A stretch of DNA of 64,000 nucleotides from Methanoregula sp. PtaU1.Bin051. GTDB taxonomy: Archaea > Halobacteriota > Methanomicrobia > Methanomicrobiales > Methanospirillaceae. The notes beneath the pieces were generated by a model, which saw nothing but the letters and a program-made list of their open reading frames with translations, made no database searches and was not told where the DNA came from. Shown here in pieces: positions 8,365 to 16,824 of this stretch (positions are counted from its first letter, which is position 1; each line of letters begins with the position of its first letter). The DNA lies in NCBI GenBank assembly GCA_002067895.1, contig MVRE01000002.1, positions 1 through 64,000 of the forward strand. Direction: 5' to 3'. Both the position numbers and the translations under genes were made by a program.

Positions 8365-9273
8365 TTAGTCCCGCAGCCTCCTCCCGGTCAGTTTGAGAAA
8401 AACGTCCTCCAGCGTCGCGGGCCGGGCAAGGATCTTTTTCGGCTGGCACTGTTCGAAAAGGGTTCTTGCCAGGTCCTGTGCGGATTCTGTTGCTACGAGT
8501 ACCATGTCCCCAGCCTCTTCGTACTGGATATCGTTGCCTTTCAGGCATGCAATGACTTTTTCAGTCTTCTCCACCTCCACGATCTCTGTGCCGGCATGCT
8601 GCCGGACGAGGTCGGCCGGTGCACCTTCGAGGTGGATCTTCCCGCCATCCATGATCACGAGCCGGTCGCAGAGCCGGGCCGCCTCGTCGAGGTAATGCGT
8701 GGTGAGCACGATCGTGTTTCCCTGCGCCTGCAGGAGCCGGAGCTTCTCCCAGACGAGGTGGCGTGCCTGTGGGTCGAGGCCGATGGTCGGCTCGTCGAGG
8801 ATTAGGAGTTCTGGCCGGTTCACCAGTGCCCGGGCAAGGATAAGCCGTCGCTTCATCCCACCGGATAGTTTTTCGATCGCGACGTTCCTCTTCTCATTAA
8901 GCTGGACAAACGAGAGGAGTTCATCGACCCTCTTTTTTGCATCGTCTTTCGGGATATCGAAATACCGGGCGTAGGTTGCGAGGTTCCCTTCGCAGGTGAA
9001 GTCAGGGTCGAGGTTGGTCTCCTGCGGCACGACGCCGATCCGCCCCTTGATCTCCACGGGATGCTTCTCCGGGTCGAGGCCGAAGACGGAGAGGGAGCCT
9101 CCCGAACGGGGGGAGACGCACTGGATCATCTTCATAGTGGTTGTCTTTCCCGCGCCGTTCGGGCCAAGGAACCCGAAGACTTCGCCTTTCCGGACAGAAA
9201 AGGTGATACCATCGACAGCAGTAACGCCGTTGAAGTCCTTTTTTAAACCGGTGGCTTCAATTACAGCGGGAAT
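8365..9273 (-). CDS. ABC transporter ATP-binding protein, non-canonical start
   Basis: ATPase partner of the ABC-2 permease, about 302 residues. Walker A GPNGAGKTTT lies at 9139-9168, the ABC signature is LSGGMKRRL, Walker B is LLILDEPTIGLD, and the H-loop is VLTTHYLDEA; a DrrA-like C-terminal domain follows. The reading frame is open back to a TGA at 9289-9291, yet no ATG, GTG or TTG lies between that stop and Walker A. The first ATG is at 9135, inside the P-loop, and would destroy the ATPase. The best start is ATT at 9273, with GGTGATC just upstream as a ribosome-binding site; ATT at 9261 is the alternative. This is a rare start or a sequence error. Confidence 0.85.
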   Translation of the reverse strand: MPAVIEATGLKKDFNGVTAVDGITFSVRKGEVFGFLGPNGAGKTTTMKMIQCVSPRSGGSLSVFGLDPEKHPVEIKGRIGVVPQETNLDPDFTCEGNLATYARYFDIPKDDAKKRVDELLSFVQLNEKRNVAIEKLSGGMKRRLILARALVNRPELLILDEPTIGLDPQARHLVWEKLRLLQAQGNTIVLTTHYLDEAARLCDRLVIMDGGKIHLEGAPADLVRQHAGTEIVEVEKTEKVIACLKGNDIQYEEAGDMVLVATESAQDLARTLFEQCQPKKILARPATLEDVFLKLTGRRLRD

Positions 9274-9349
9274 CCGATCACCCTTATCTCAGGGTTGAGG
9301 ATAAGCCCATATAATCCTGACGAATGGGGCGAGGAGAATAACGTATCTT

Positions 9350-9829
9350 TCAATGCCCGGATCGCTTCTGCAACCGTATGAGTGCAGACTCGGCAGCATC
9401 GCGTACGTCGGAGAATTTGTCACCGGTGCATTCCCGTACAGCACGAATGGCACGTGCATCGCCGATCCTGCCAAGCGTATCCAGCACCCCGATCCGGACC
9501 TGTATGTCCGGGTCATGGATAAGAGCGATGAGCTGTGGGACTGCGGCAGGGTCCTTGATCCTTCCCAGCGCCGCGAGGGCAGCGATACGGACATCCGGTT
9601 GCGGATCAGAGAGGAGGCCGGCCAGTGCAGGCACGACCGTTGAATCACCGATCTTTCCGAGGGCGAGGGCAACCTCGCGCCGGACCGATGCGTGATGATC
9701 GTGAAGTGCCGCAATAAGGGCGCTTACCGATTCGGCAGCATTTGCAGCACCCAGCGCCTTTGCAGCAGCAACCCGTACCCTTATACGTCGATCTGAAAGG
9801 TCCGAGATGAGGGGTTCTGCATCCGTCAT
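9350..9829 (-). CDS. HEAT-repeat protein
   Basis: A 159-residue protein made of about five tandem HEAT/PBS-lyase-type repeats, each of roughly 31 residues with the pattern V-R-x-A-A-x-A-L-G-x-I-x-D. Such repeats form a curved solenoid used for protein binding. No catalytic residues or other domain are visible. It lies upstream of the ABC exporter on the same strand, 76 bases before the exporter start, and downstream of two small unknown genes. A second HEAT protein of the same kind is at 52509-53111. The partner is unknown. Confidence 0.85.
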   Translation of the reverse strand: MTDAEPLISDLSDRRIRVRVAAAKALGAANAAESVSALIAALHDHHASVRREVALALGKIGDSTVVPALAGLLSDPQPDVRIAALAALGRIKDPAAVPQLIALIHDPDIQVRIGVLDTLGRIGDARAIRAVRECTGDKFSDVRDAAESALIRLQKRSGH

Positions 9830-9849
9830 ATCAGGTACGGCGGCTTTTA

Positions 9850-10200
9850 TCAGTCCAGCTCGCAGGTGCCGCCCACAGCATAGGCATTCAGGACTTTCTT
9901 TGCCTCTTCCGGGGAGAGCCGTTCTTTTACGAGCAGGATGAATGAGTCGAGATCCTCTTCTGCGATGCAGCCAAGGCTCTCATCCCCGGTGAAGATCAGG
10001 CCGGTCAGGTATTGCAGCTCGTCATCGGAAAGTCTGGCAATCCTCTCAGCAAAGTCCTTCCCGTCAGTGGCAAAATGGTTTGAGACCGGCGGCAGGATTG
10101 ACTGGAACATGTGCCCTGATCCCGGGCAGGCAGTCTCCTCAAATTCCGGGACAAGCTTTTTTAGGATCCCGATATCTTTTTCCGTAAGTTCCCGTGGCAT
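9850..10200 (-). CDS. Conserved hypothetical protein, 116 residues
   Basis: I do not recognise a named family. The protein is acidic and helical, begins MPRELTEKDIGILKKLVPEF, and has three cysteines that are not arranged as a metal site. It looks like a small cytoplasmic protein. It starts 20 bases after the 50-residue Cys-rich gene and ends 20 bases before the HEAT gene, all on the minus strand, so the three plausibly form one transcript. Confidence 0.65.
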   Translation of the reverse strand: MPRELTEKDIGILKKLVPEFEETACPGSGHMFQSILPPVSNHFATDGKDFAERIARLSDDELQYLTGLIFTGDESLGCIAEEDLDSFILLVKERLSPEEAKKVLNAYAVGGTCELD

Positions 10201-10220
10201 GGTACCGTATCCCCATATGC

Positions 10221-10373
10221 TTAGCGCGTCTTGGCGGGCACAGGTCTGGGAACGAAGGTCCTTGTCGGGCAGCGCTCGGTCTCACGGTCGGCCGGGACGT
10301 CCCCGTGGATGCGGCACTCACCGATGCTGGAAGTCTTCGCGGTATAGCTTACGCAATCGCTGCAGGATGGCAT
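10221..10373 (-). CDS. Small Cys-rich protein, 50 residues (HiPIP-like pattern)
   Basis: A short frame from ATG 10373 to TAA 10221. The protein opens MPSCSDCVSYTA and continues with GECRIHGDVPADRETERC. The cysteines are at 4, 7, 20 and 35. The spacing C-x2-C-x12-C-x14-C, with Gly before the third Cys, Gly then Val after it, and Asp before the fourth, resembles the small iron-sulfur subunits found with some glycyl-radical enzymes. A 4Fe-4S or zinc site is therefore plausible. It is followed 20 bases downstream by the 116-residue gene. No glycyl-radical enzyme is in the window. The gene call rests on the Cys pattern and codon use; the function is unproven. Confidence 0.6.
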   Translation of the reverse strand: MPSCSDCVSYTAKTSSIGECRIHGDVPADRETERCPTRTFVPRPVPAKTR

Positions 10374-10491
10374 AACAAGGTGGTTTGATCAGGGGCAGGT
10401 ATCAAGATTTTGTATCGTGACAAGCGGACGCAGGCTCGCTGGCCGGGCTGAATGTCTGGCAGGCTGCCATGAAAAAGGACTGGGGGCGCGG

Positions 10492-10860
10492 TCAGAAATA
10501 TCTTCCCAGCCAGTTCCGGATTTTCGCGCCGATGCCTTCGGGAGCCGACTTCGATGAGCGGGGTTTTAACGTCTGTTCACCGCCACGCTGCCGGAAAGTC
10601 CTCTGCGGGCCTGGCGACGGCCGTTCCGGGATATCGCGCAGGGTTCCCCGGGGCTCTTCTGCTTCCGGTTCAAAACCCCACGAAAACCCGACCTTGTACG
10701 CATTCTCATTCCTCCTGATCCAGTCGGCTGCGGCGAGATATCCCCTGTCCTCGGCTTTCTTGATGGTATCGGCGTGGTTAAGGGTAAAATGGATCTCACG
10801 CTGGAGAGCTGTCAGCTCTTCAAACACCTTCCGGGGGACGCGTATCTTTTCCCTGCTCAT
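10492..10860 (-). CDS. Hypothetical protein, 122 residues
   Basis: Unrecognised protein. The N-terminal 60 residues are helical and charged (MSREKIRVPRKVFEELTALQ); the middle is Pro/Glu/Arg-rich and probably disordered; the C-terminus ends in a short helix IRNWLGRYF. The ATG at 10860 is preceded by AGAGCT and lies about 60 bases from the A/T-rich stretch at 10880-10920 that could hold its promoter. There is no signal peptide. It may be specific to this group of methanogens. Confidence 0.55.
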   Translation of the reverse strand: MSREKIRVPRKVFEELTALQREIHFTLNHADTIKKAEDRGYLAAADWIRRNENAYKVGFSWGFEPEAEEPRGTLRDIPERPSPGPQRTFRQRGGEQTLKPRSSKSAPEGIGAKIRNWLGRYF

Positions 10861-11065
10861 AGCTCTTCATATACGATTATGATGGGATACGGTATTTAAG
10901 TATTGTCGTAGTATAACGCCTTAAATTGAATAACAAGGCAGATTTTTTTCTGGTTCTAACCGCCAACCGTTTGCTGTTGCGATATGTCCGATTGCTCCAA
11001 AAATTATAGATATGATCGGTATGCATTCGTATTTTACAGGTTTTTGCGTAACGATTGGGTGGTGA

Positions 11066-11257
11066 ATGATGGCAAAGGTAGTGTTCGTGGACGATGATTT
11101 CCGCCGGATGCTGCGTTCCGACATGCAGCATGTGCAGCGCCTGGTCGATGCCGGAAAGTTCGGTAAGCACAAGGTTCCCTACAAGGACAAGATCATCAAC
11201 ATTGAGATCGTAAAGAAAGAAGGCACGATCTATGTTAAAAAGGTCAGGGTGATGTAG
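11066..11257 (+). CDS. Hypothetical small protein, 63 residues
   Basis: A compact, basic protein beginning MMAKVVFVDDDFRRMLRSDM and ending in two beta-like stretches (KIINIEIVKKEG and TIYVKKVRVM). I do not recognise the family. A strong ribosome-binding sequence GGTGGTGA ends directly before the first ATG, so the second ATG (11069) has the better spacing and may be the true start. An A/T-rich region upstream (10985-11040) is suitable for a promoter. It stands alone between two divergent units. Confidence 0.6.
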   Translation: MMAKVVFVDDDFRRMLRSDMQHVQRLVDAGKFGKHKVPYKDKIINIEIVKKEGTIYVKKVRVM

Positions 11258-11498
11258 GCCAAAAGCCGCGTTGTGCCGGGTTTTTGGATTCGGTTCTGCG
11301 GTAGGGGGACATTTCACCCATAAAAACCATTCCAGAGCCTGCTTCACCATACAACTTTTCAATATCTGATAAGACAGCGACTCTCTATTCAGGTGCCGAT
11401 CAGCTTCGTTTTCGATAAAATGATATGGGAGTACATCTCCACTGACGTACGGTCGACCGATATGCTGATATCTGCCGTATACAGATAACCGTATCGGC

Positions 11499-12116
11499 AT
11501 GACAGACCAGGCAACCCCGATATCCACCTATATGCTCCAGATGGCGGAAAATATTGCAGCGACCGCACGCTCGCTCAACAAGAAAGAGGCGGATGTCTTT
11601 TTTAACGAGATGCTCTCCGCAAAGAGGATCTATGTCACAGGTGCCGGGCGATCCGGGTTTGTCGCAAAGGCATTTGCCATGCGGCTGATGCACCTCGGTT
11701 TTGACGCATATGTTGTCGGGGAGACGGTTACCCCGGCATTCTCTAACGGCGATACACTGGTCGCATTCTCCGGGTCCGGCGAGACAAACTCGGTCGTGGA
11801 CATATGCGAGATAGCCAAGGAGATCGGGGGCAGGGTCTGCCTGGTCACCGCAGCCCCCGCGTCCCGTATGGGCAGGATCGCGGACTGTGTCGTGGATGTC
11901 GGTGACTTAACCGGCTATTATCGGAAAGAGGGCGCTACCTTTGAGGTCCGGCAGATTACCGGCCAGTACCGTTCAGTTACCTCGGCCTTCGCACCGCTTG
12001 GCACCCTGTTCGAGACGCTCGCTCTGGTATTTTCCGATGCTGTCATATCGGCCATCATGGAAGTGAAGAAGGCCGATGTCAACGAGATGAAGGGACGGCT
12101 CTCAAATGTACAATAA
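11499..12116 (+). CDS. hxlB: 6-phospho-3-hexuloisomerase
   Basis: SIS-domain isomerase of 205 residues that interconverts 3-hexulose 6-phosphate and fructose 6-phosphate. In archaea it acts with hexulose-phosphate synthase in the reverse ribulose monophosphate pathway, which makes ribulose 5-phosphate. Family features are the opening strand RIYVTGAGRSGFVAKAFAMRLMHLG (about 47-71), the sugar-phosphate loop AFSGSGETNSV (about 88-98), and the LFETLALVFSDAVI helix near the C-terminus. The length is normal. No hexulose-phosphate synthase gene is adjacent. The start ATG at 11499 gives a typical N-terminus with no signal peptide. Confidence 0.92.
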   Translation: MTDQATPISTYMLQMAENIAATARSLNKKEADVFFNEMLSAKRIYVTGAGRSGFVAKAFAMRLMHLGFDAYVVGETVTPAFSNGDTLVAFSGSGETNSVVDICEIAKEIGGRVCLVTAAPASRMGRIADCVVDVGDLTGYYRKEGATFEVRQITGQYRSVTSAFAPLGTLFETLALVFSDAVISAIMEVKKADVNEMKGRLSNVQ

Positions 12117-12130
12117 TTTCGGAAAAACGA

Positions 12131-12205
12131 TGCTGCTATGGGGATTCGAACCCCAGTCGCGAGCGTGAGAGGCTCGCATGATTGGCCGGACTACACTATA
12201 GCAGC
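12131..12205 (-). tRNA. tRNA-Glu (CTC)
   Basis: Cloverleaf of 75 nucleotides read on the minus strand from 12205. Acceptor stem GCTGCTA pairs with TAGCAGC, discriminator A. Anticodon stem CGAGC/GCTCG encloses loop CTCTCAC with anticodon CTC. T-arm TGGGG-TTCGAAT-CCCCA is canonical. CCA is not encoded. No intron. Confidence 0.95.
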
Positions 12206-12408
12206 GCTGTTGCTCATCTAGGTGGGCGGTTTGTTTACTTAAATGTTGTTTAACGACTGAAGAACGTTTCCCCGCCGGTCTCATCATTGACAGCCACTCA
12301 CGATACCGCGATCGTATCCTCCGACCTTTTTAATATCACGGATGACAATAGCTGGAGACAAGCGGCAGTGCGTAACCGGCCTGCCTGAACCATGCGCCGG
12401 GTGACTGT

Positions 12409-13521
12409 ATGAGCGGGCTTGAGGACCAGATCAAAGAGCTGGAAGACGAGCTCCAGCGGACGCCGTACAATAAGGCAACTTCCAAGCATATCGGCCGGGT
12501 CAAGGCAAAGATAGCACGGCTCCGTGATGAAGCAGTCACCCGGGCGATGAAAGCCGGTGGCGGAGGCGAAGGATATTCGGTAAAAAAGTCCGGTGACGCT
12601 TCCGCAGTCCTCGTAGGTTTTCCATCGACCGGCAAATCCACGCTGCTCAACAAGCTGACCGGCACGGACAGCGCTGTCGGGGCATACGCGTTTACGACAT
12701 TGACCGTTGTCCCCGGTGCTCTCGAACATAAAGGGGCGAAGATCCAGCTCCTCGACATCCCGGGACTTATCGCCGGCGCTGCAATGGGAAAAGGGCGAGG
12801 CAAGGAAGTTATCGGCGTCGTCCGGAGCGCCGATATCATCATCATCCTTGTTGACGTCTACAACGAGCAGCATGTCGACGTACTGTTAAAGGAGCTTTAC
12901 GATGCAGGGATCCGGATTAACTGCTTAAAACCGGACATCACCATAAAGAAGACAGCGCACGGGGGTGTCCGGCTCTCTGCCGTGGGAACGCTTGACCTCG
13001 ATATCGATGAGGTGCGCTCGATCCTCGCGGAGAGCAAGATCATGAATGCCGACGTCCTCATCCGAGGGAATGCGACACAGGAGGATTTCATCGATGCCGT
13101 GCAGGGCAACCGGATCTACGTCCCGGCATTCATCGCGGTGAACAAGGTCGATCTCGTGGACAAGGAAAGGTATCTCGAGATCGAGCACGACATCGCATCC
13201 CGGTTCGGTTCCCCGCCCCTGATGATCTCCGCCTATGCCGGGTACCATATGGAGGAGCTCAAGGACACAATCTATGATTGCCTCGGGTTCATCCGGGTGT
13301 ACCTCAAACCCCAGAGCGGCGATGCAGACCTTGAGGAACCGCTTATCATCAGGAGAGGAAGCTCGGTGCAGGACGTCTGCACCAAACTCCACCGCGACTT
13401 TGTCCACCGGTTCCGGTACGCACGGATCTGGGGAAAATCAGTCAAGCACCCGGGGCAGCGTGTCGGGCTTCCCCATAAACTGAAGGATGGCGACATTCTC
13501 ACCATCATCATCGAGCACTGA
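12409..13521 (+). CDS. DRG-family GTP-binding protein
   Basis: A 370-residue GTPase of the developmentally regulated GTP-binding (DRG/Rbg) family. G1 is GFPSTGKST (about 71-79), G3 is DIPGLI (about 116-121), G4 is NKVD in the late G domain, and the C-terminal TGS domain ends with GLPHKLKDGDILTI. The N-terminal helix (LEDQIKELEDELQRTPYNKAT) is also typical. Members bind ribosomes and help translation under stress. The length is as expected. The 3' end overlaps convergent trm1 by 14 bases. Confidence 0.93.
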   Translation: MSGLEDQIKELEDELQRTPYNKATSKHIGRVKAKIARLRDEAVTRAMKAGGGGEGYSVKKSGDASAVLVGFPSTGKSTLLNKLTGTDSAVGAYAFTTLTVVPGALEHKGAKIQLLDIPGLIAGAAMGKGRGKEVIGVVRSADIIIILVDVYNEQHVDVLLKELYDAGIRINCLKPDITIKKTAHGGVRLSAVGTLDLDIDEVRSILAESKIMNADVLIRGNATQEDFIDAVQGNRIYVPAFIAVNKVDLVDKERYLEIEHDIASRFGSPPLMISAYAGYHMEELKDTIYDCLGFIRVYLKPQSGDADLEEPLIIRRGSSVQDVCTKLHRDFVHRFRYARIWGKSVKHPGQRVGLPHKLKDGDILTIIIEH

Positions 13522-14650
13522 TCGCACGCTGGATCTCCGGCACCGGTGCATCCGTTTTGATCCCGTATCCGGAGAAATGTGTCCGTGTTGCCCCAAATCC
13601 TGCGGTCCTGATCCGTTCCAGCACGCTGCCGATATCCGGCGGGGACACCTTCAGGCTTTTCGCGATTCGGTGGTAATCGTAGAACGATGATGTCGGGAGT
13701 TCCTCGTTACAGACTGTTATTACGTTTTTCAGTTCTTTCTTTGTTCCCAGTTCAAGGGCATCTATCTGTTCGAGCAGGGCTTCCAGCATCCTGTGATCCT
13801 GAATGCTGCCAAGGTAGAGCGGCCCGATCGGCTGGAGGGGCTCCCCGCAAAGGGGGCAGCAGGCACCCTGCGGGATCATCCCCTTTTCTTCTTCGCGGTG
13901 CTGGCATTTCCCGCACTGCATGATATACCCGATCCTCCCGAGCGCCCGGTCGGCTGCTGCAGCACCGCGGGTGATCCTCAGATGGAGCCGGACGAAGTGC
14001 TCGCGTGCGAAACAGAAGAGCGGTTCGATGCCGCGGTCGTACTTGACAGTTTCCCGCACAACAAACCCGAGGAGGATTCGCAATCCTACCTCGCTATGGT
14101 AGTCTGTCTTCACCGGTTGGGCAAAATACCGGCGCATGCCGGCCTTCCTGTGTGCCCCGCAAAGCGGAGCCGTGTCGGTAGCTGTCACGAAAAGGAACCG
14201 CCTGGAACCCCGGACGCCTGCGTCAATAAAAGGCGCGGGACTCCCGAACGGGTCCAGATCCACTGCATCAAACGAGCGTTCCGAGAGGAGGGCATTAATA
14301 TCCCGGCTGACAACCTCGGCTGGTAGGCCGGATCTGGATACGTTGGTCCGGATCAGGGAGATTGCATCCGGATTCCGGTCATTGATCGTGACGGGAATGC
14401 CGCACTCCCTCCCCACTCTTATCCCACGGACGCCGGTTGCACCCATGGCATCAAGGTAGTCTGAAGGTCGGAGGACCGAACAGAGGAGGACAGTTGCGTC
14501 ACGGTTCAGTTCCATCCTGCGGTTGAAGAAGACAGGGGCTGTGCCGGGCGGGAAGTTATCGTCCATGTCCTGTACCGGCACAAAAAAATCCGTGCTGCCT
14601 TCCCGTATCCCGGTAAATTCCATTGCGAAAGGAATGTTTCCGGCTCGCAA
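13508..14650 (-). CDS. trm1: tRNA (guanine(26)-N2)-dimethyltransferase Trm1
   Basis: SAM-dependent enzyme that dimethylates G26 of tRNA. The 380-residue protein has the Trm1 motif DLDPFGSPAPFIDAG (about 115-129), a motif I region GATGVRGIRVGRECG (about 71-85), and the zinc-ribbon cysteines of the family around CGKCQHREE and CCPLCGEPL (about 245-275). The N-terminus FFNRRMELNRDATVLL matches archaeal Trm1. It converges on the DRG gene with a 14-base overlap and is followed on the other strand by tRNA-Arg. Confidence 0.95.
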   Translation of the reverse strand: MRAGNIPFAMEFTGIREGSTDFFVPVQDMDDNFPPGTAPVFFNRRMELNRDATVLLCSVLRPSDYLDAMGATGVRGIRVGRECGIPVTINDRNPDAISLIRTNVSRSGLPAEVVSRDINALLSERSFDAVDLDPFGSPAPFIDAGVRGSRRFLFVTATDTAPLCGAHRKAGMRRYFAQPVKTDYHSEVGLRILLGFVVRETVKYDRGIEPLFCFAREHFVRLHLRITRGAAAADRALGRIGYIMQCGKCQHREEEKGMIPQGACCPLCGEPLQPIGPLYLGSIQDHRMLEALLEQIDALELGTKKELKNVITVCNEELPTSSFYDYHRIAKSLKVSPPDIGSVLERIRTAGFGATRTHFSGYGIKTDAPVPEIQRAISAR

Positions 14651-14684
14651 CCCTTATACATATGCTTCATCAACTTTATGGGGA

Positions 14685-14759
14685 GGGCGCGTGGCTTAGC
14701 CTGGACATAGCGTCAGCCTCCTAAGCTGAATGCCGGGGGTTCAAATCCCCCCGCGCCCG
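14685..14759 (+). tRNA. tRNA-Arg (CCT)
   Basis: 75-nucleotide cloverleaf. Acceptor GGGCGCG pairs with CGCGCCC, discriminator G. Anticodon stem TCAGC/GCTGA encloses CTCCTAA, giving anticodon CCT. T-loop TTCAAAT. No CCA and no intron. A TATA-like TTATACATAT lies about 30 bases upstream. Confidence 0.95.
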
Positions 14760-14808
14760 TCTTTTTCCCCCGAATTTAAGTACCGGGCGGTCAGATAGTG
14801 AATAACAG

Positions 14809-15648
14809 ATGACGGTTGCGGGGTTTATATCGATCACACGGCCAGCCAATGCCGTTGTTTCGGGAATAGCAGCTCTTATCGGCTACCTCATCGCAACGGG
14901 AACCCTCATCCCGCAGGCTGTCGTGCTGGTCCCGATTGTTGCCCTGATTACGGCTGCGGGAAACGTTATCAATGACATTTTCGATGCAGAGATCGACAAG
15001 GTCAACCGGCCCCGCCGGCCGATCCCATCAGGACAGGTCAGCCGGAGTACTGCCCTTGGGTATGCGGTCATACTCTTCCTTGCCGGTATCATCCTTTCCC
15101 TGTACACCCCCCTGCTCTGCATTGCAATCGTTATCTTCAACTCGTTTCTCCTCATTCTGTATGCGGCTAAACTCAAGAGCACCCCTCTCATTGGAAATCT
15201 CGTGGTCTCGTACCTTTCCGCAAGCATCTTCCTCTTCGGCGGAGCTCTTGCCGGCCCCGCGGGAGTGCCCGCGAACCTGCCGCTTGCCGCTATTACGTTC
15301 TTTGCCATGCTTGCCCGCGAACTCCTGAAAGATGCCGAGGATGTGGAGGGCGACACTGTTGGCGGAGCCCGGACAATTCCCATGATAACCGGCATCCGGA
15401 ATACCGGCAGGGCGGCACTGGTCTGTGCCATCATTGCTGCAGCTGCGAGCATCATTCCAGTGTTCAGGTGGGGTTCCCCTTACCTCGTAGGTATAGCTAT
15501 CGTAGATATGGTCATCATCTCAGCAGCTGCCCGGGCCTTGCCCTGCACAACTCCTGCCTGTGTCAGGGAATCCCATGCGACATCTTTGTTAAAAGCTGGT
15601 TTTTTTGCTTCACTCGTTGTCTTCTCCCTATCAGCTTATCTCCTGTAA
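14809..15648 (+). CDS. UbiA-family digeranylgeranylglyceryl phosphate synthase
   Basis: Membrane prenyltransferase of 279 residues that adds the second geranylgeranyl chain to geranylgeranylglyceryl phosphate in archaeal ether-lipid synthesis. Both Asp-rich motifs are visible: NDIFDAEIDKVNRPRRPIPSG (near 55-75) and the second, RELLKDAEDVEGD (near 170-182). Eight or nine hydrophobic segments span the protein. Other archaeal UbiA enzymes share these motifs, but length and the NRPxRPIPSG sequence favour this one. The gene starts 50 bases after tRNA-Arg. Confidence 0.9.
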   Translation: MTVAGFISITRPANAVVSGIAALIGYLIATGTLIPQAVVLVPIVALITAAGNVINDIFDAEIDKVNRPRRPIPSGQVSRSTALGYAVILFLAGIILSLYTPLLCIAIVIFNSFLLILYAAKLKSTPLIGNLVVSYLSASIFLFGGALAGPAGVPANLPLAAITFFAMLARELLKDAEDVEGDTVGGARTIPMITGIRNTGRAALVCAIIAAAASIIPVFRWGSPYLVGIAIVDMVIISAAARALPCTTPACVRESHATSLLKAGFFASLVVFSLSAYLL

Positions 15649-15719
15649 TTCATCAGGCGGCAGGTTAACCGAGCAACAGCTTTATCGTTCTTTGCCCTGA
15701 GAGATTACCTTGAGCATCC

Positions 15720-16133
15720 ATGGCTACCGTGATCCGGCAGGGAGACACGTTCTTTGCAAAGAGCGGGGACTATTTTGACGGGAACGTAAAGATCGACGGG
15801 GACTTCATCGTGCCGGCCCATACGCATTTCTGGGGAAGGCTCGATGTAACCGGCCGGCTGGAGCTCGGTCCGCGGTCGAGTGTTGCCCTTGGGATCACAT
15901 GCGGGAGCGCAATTATTGGGAGCAATGTCCGCGTCAAGGGTCCTATCGCTGCATCGGGAGACGTTACGATCCTCGATAATGCTGTCGTCCATTCTGTCGA
16001 AGCAGGCGGGAAGGTGACGCTGCGGCCTGGTGTTCGTGTCGGCGATGTAACGGCACAGGACTCCCTGATAATTCACGGCAAGATCAAGAGCGGAAAACTA
16101 ATCGGCAAGAGCATTAAAGTCCTCGGGGACTGA
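15720..16133 (+). CDS. Bactofilin-like polymer-forming protein
   Basis: A 137-residue protein with a right-handed beta-helix repeat pattern: short strands of six to seven residues with recurring Gly and Val/Ile, as in DGNVKIDGDFIVPAHTHFWG and GSAIIGSNVRVKGPIAASGD. This matches the polymer-forming cytoskeletal (bactofilin) family, which assembles into filaments or membrane-associated scaffolds. There is no signal peptide. The last 36 bases overlap the 3' end of the convergent DUF116 gene, an unusually long convergent overlap. Confidence 0.8.
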   Translation: MATVIRQGDTFFAKSGDYFDGNVKIDGDFIVPAHTHFWGRLDVTGRLELGPRSSVALGITCGSAIIGSNVRVKGPIAASGDVTILDNAVVHSVEAGGKVTLRPGVRVGDVTAQDSLIIHGKIKSGKLIGKSIKVLGD

Positions 16134-16799
16134 TGACGGGCTGACACCCAGTGCGGCCATCTCGTAGACATCAGGCCAGTTCACGAGTGTCTCAACACAT
16201 CCCTCTTTTGCCGTTACGACTCCCATGACGACGACGCCCATCCTGTCGGCCATGTCGATGCCTTCCTTGACCTCGGAGAGGCACCCTACCCCGATGATTG
16301 CCTTCGGGCGGTACTTCCGTACCATTCTCTTGATGAAGGATGAGCCGGGTACGATAAAGATCCGGTATCCCATCATTTCGAGGATCCGGTGCGCTTCTCC
16401 GACACTGCACTGACCGCAGTTCCGGCACTTGAGCCCTTCCGGTGTGAGGTGGGCCGGGCATTTGGACGAGCGCAGGCACTGGGGCAGGAAGATGGCCCGT
16501 TCTTTTACCGGGACGGTCTCGAAGGCGCTCTTGTTCATGCTGTTCTGGAGCTTGATGAAGAACGAGAGCATCTCCCGGTCCTCGAGACCGAGAAGCCGGA
16601 AGATCGATTTCATCGTCCCTTCGACAAAGACAAGACCGGCCCTCAGGAACTCAGGGAAATAGAGCTTTCCTTTCTTAATCGAATAGAGCGAGATTGCGAC
16701 AAGCACGAATGCAAGCAACAGGTTGGCAAGGATGAAGAGGATCGTTAGTTCCCCGATAAGGGCGAAAATACCCTGGTACGGTGCGAGGTCGAATGCCAT
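16098..16799 (-). CDS. DUF116 domain-containing membrane protein
   Basis: A 233-residue protein with two N-terminal membrane segments (IFALIGELTILFILANLLL and its extension), then a cytoplasmic DUF116 domain. A cysteine pattern CLRSSKCPAH...CRNCGQC (about 105-135) is typical of the family and suggests metal binding. Later strands include FIVPGSSFIKRMVRKYRPKAIIGVGCL and GVVVMGVVTAKEGCVET, both conserved in DUF116. Function unknown; the family is common in methanogens. It is the last gene of the run carbonic anhydrase, HdrA-like, mtnA, DUF116, starting 25 bases after mtnA. Confidence 0.85.
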   Translation of the reverse strand: MAFDLAPYQGIFALIGELTILFILANLLLAFVLVAISLYSIKKGKLYFPEFLRAGLVFVEGTMKSIFRLLGLEDREMLSFFIKLQNSMNKSAFETVPVKERAIFLPQCLRSSKCPAHLTPEGLKCRNCGQCSVGEAHRILEMMGYRIFIVPGSSFIKRMVRKYRPKAIIGVGCLSEVKEGIDMADRMGVVVMGVVTAKEGCVETLVNWPDVYEMAALGVSPSSVPEDFNALAD

Positions 16800-16824
16800 G
16801 GTGAACGTGCCCTGGATAAGTGTA

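Noticed and set aside
10194-10388. Plus-strand open frame of 64 codons
   Set aside because: The opposite strand encodes the Cys-pattern protein (10221-10373), which is more plausible, and the plus frame has no domain.
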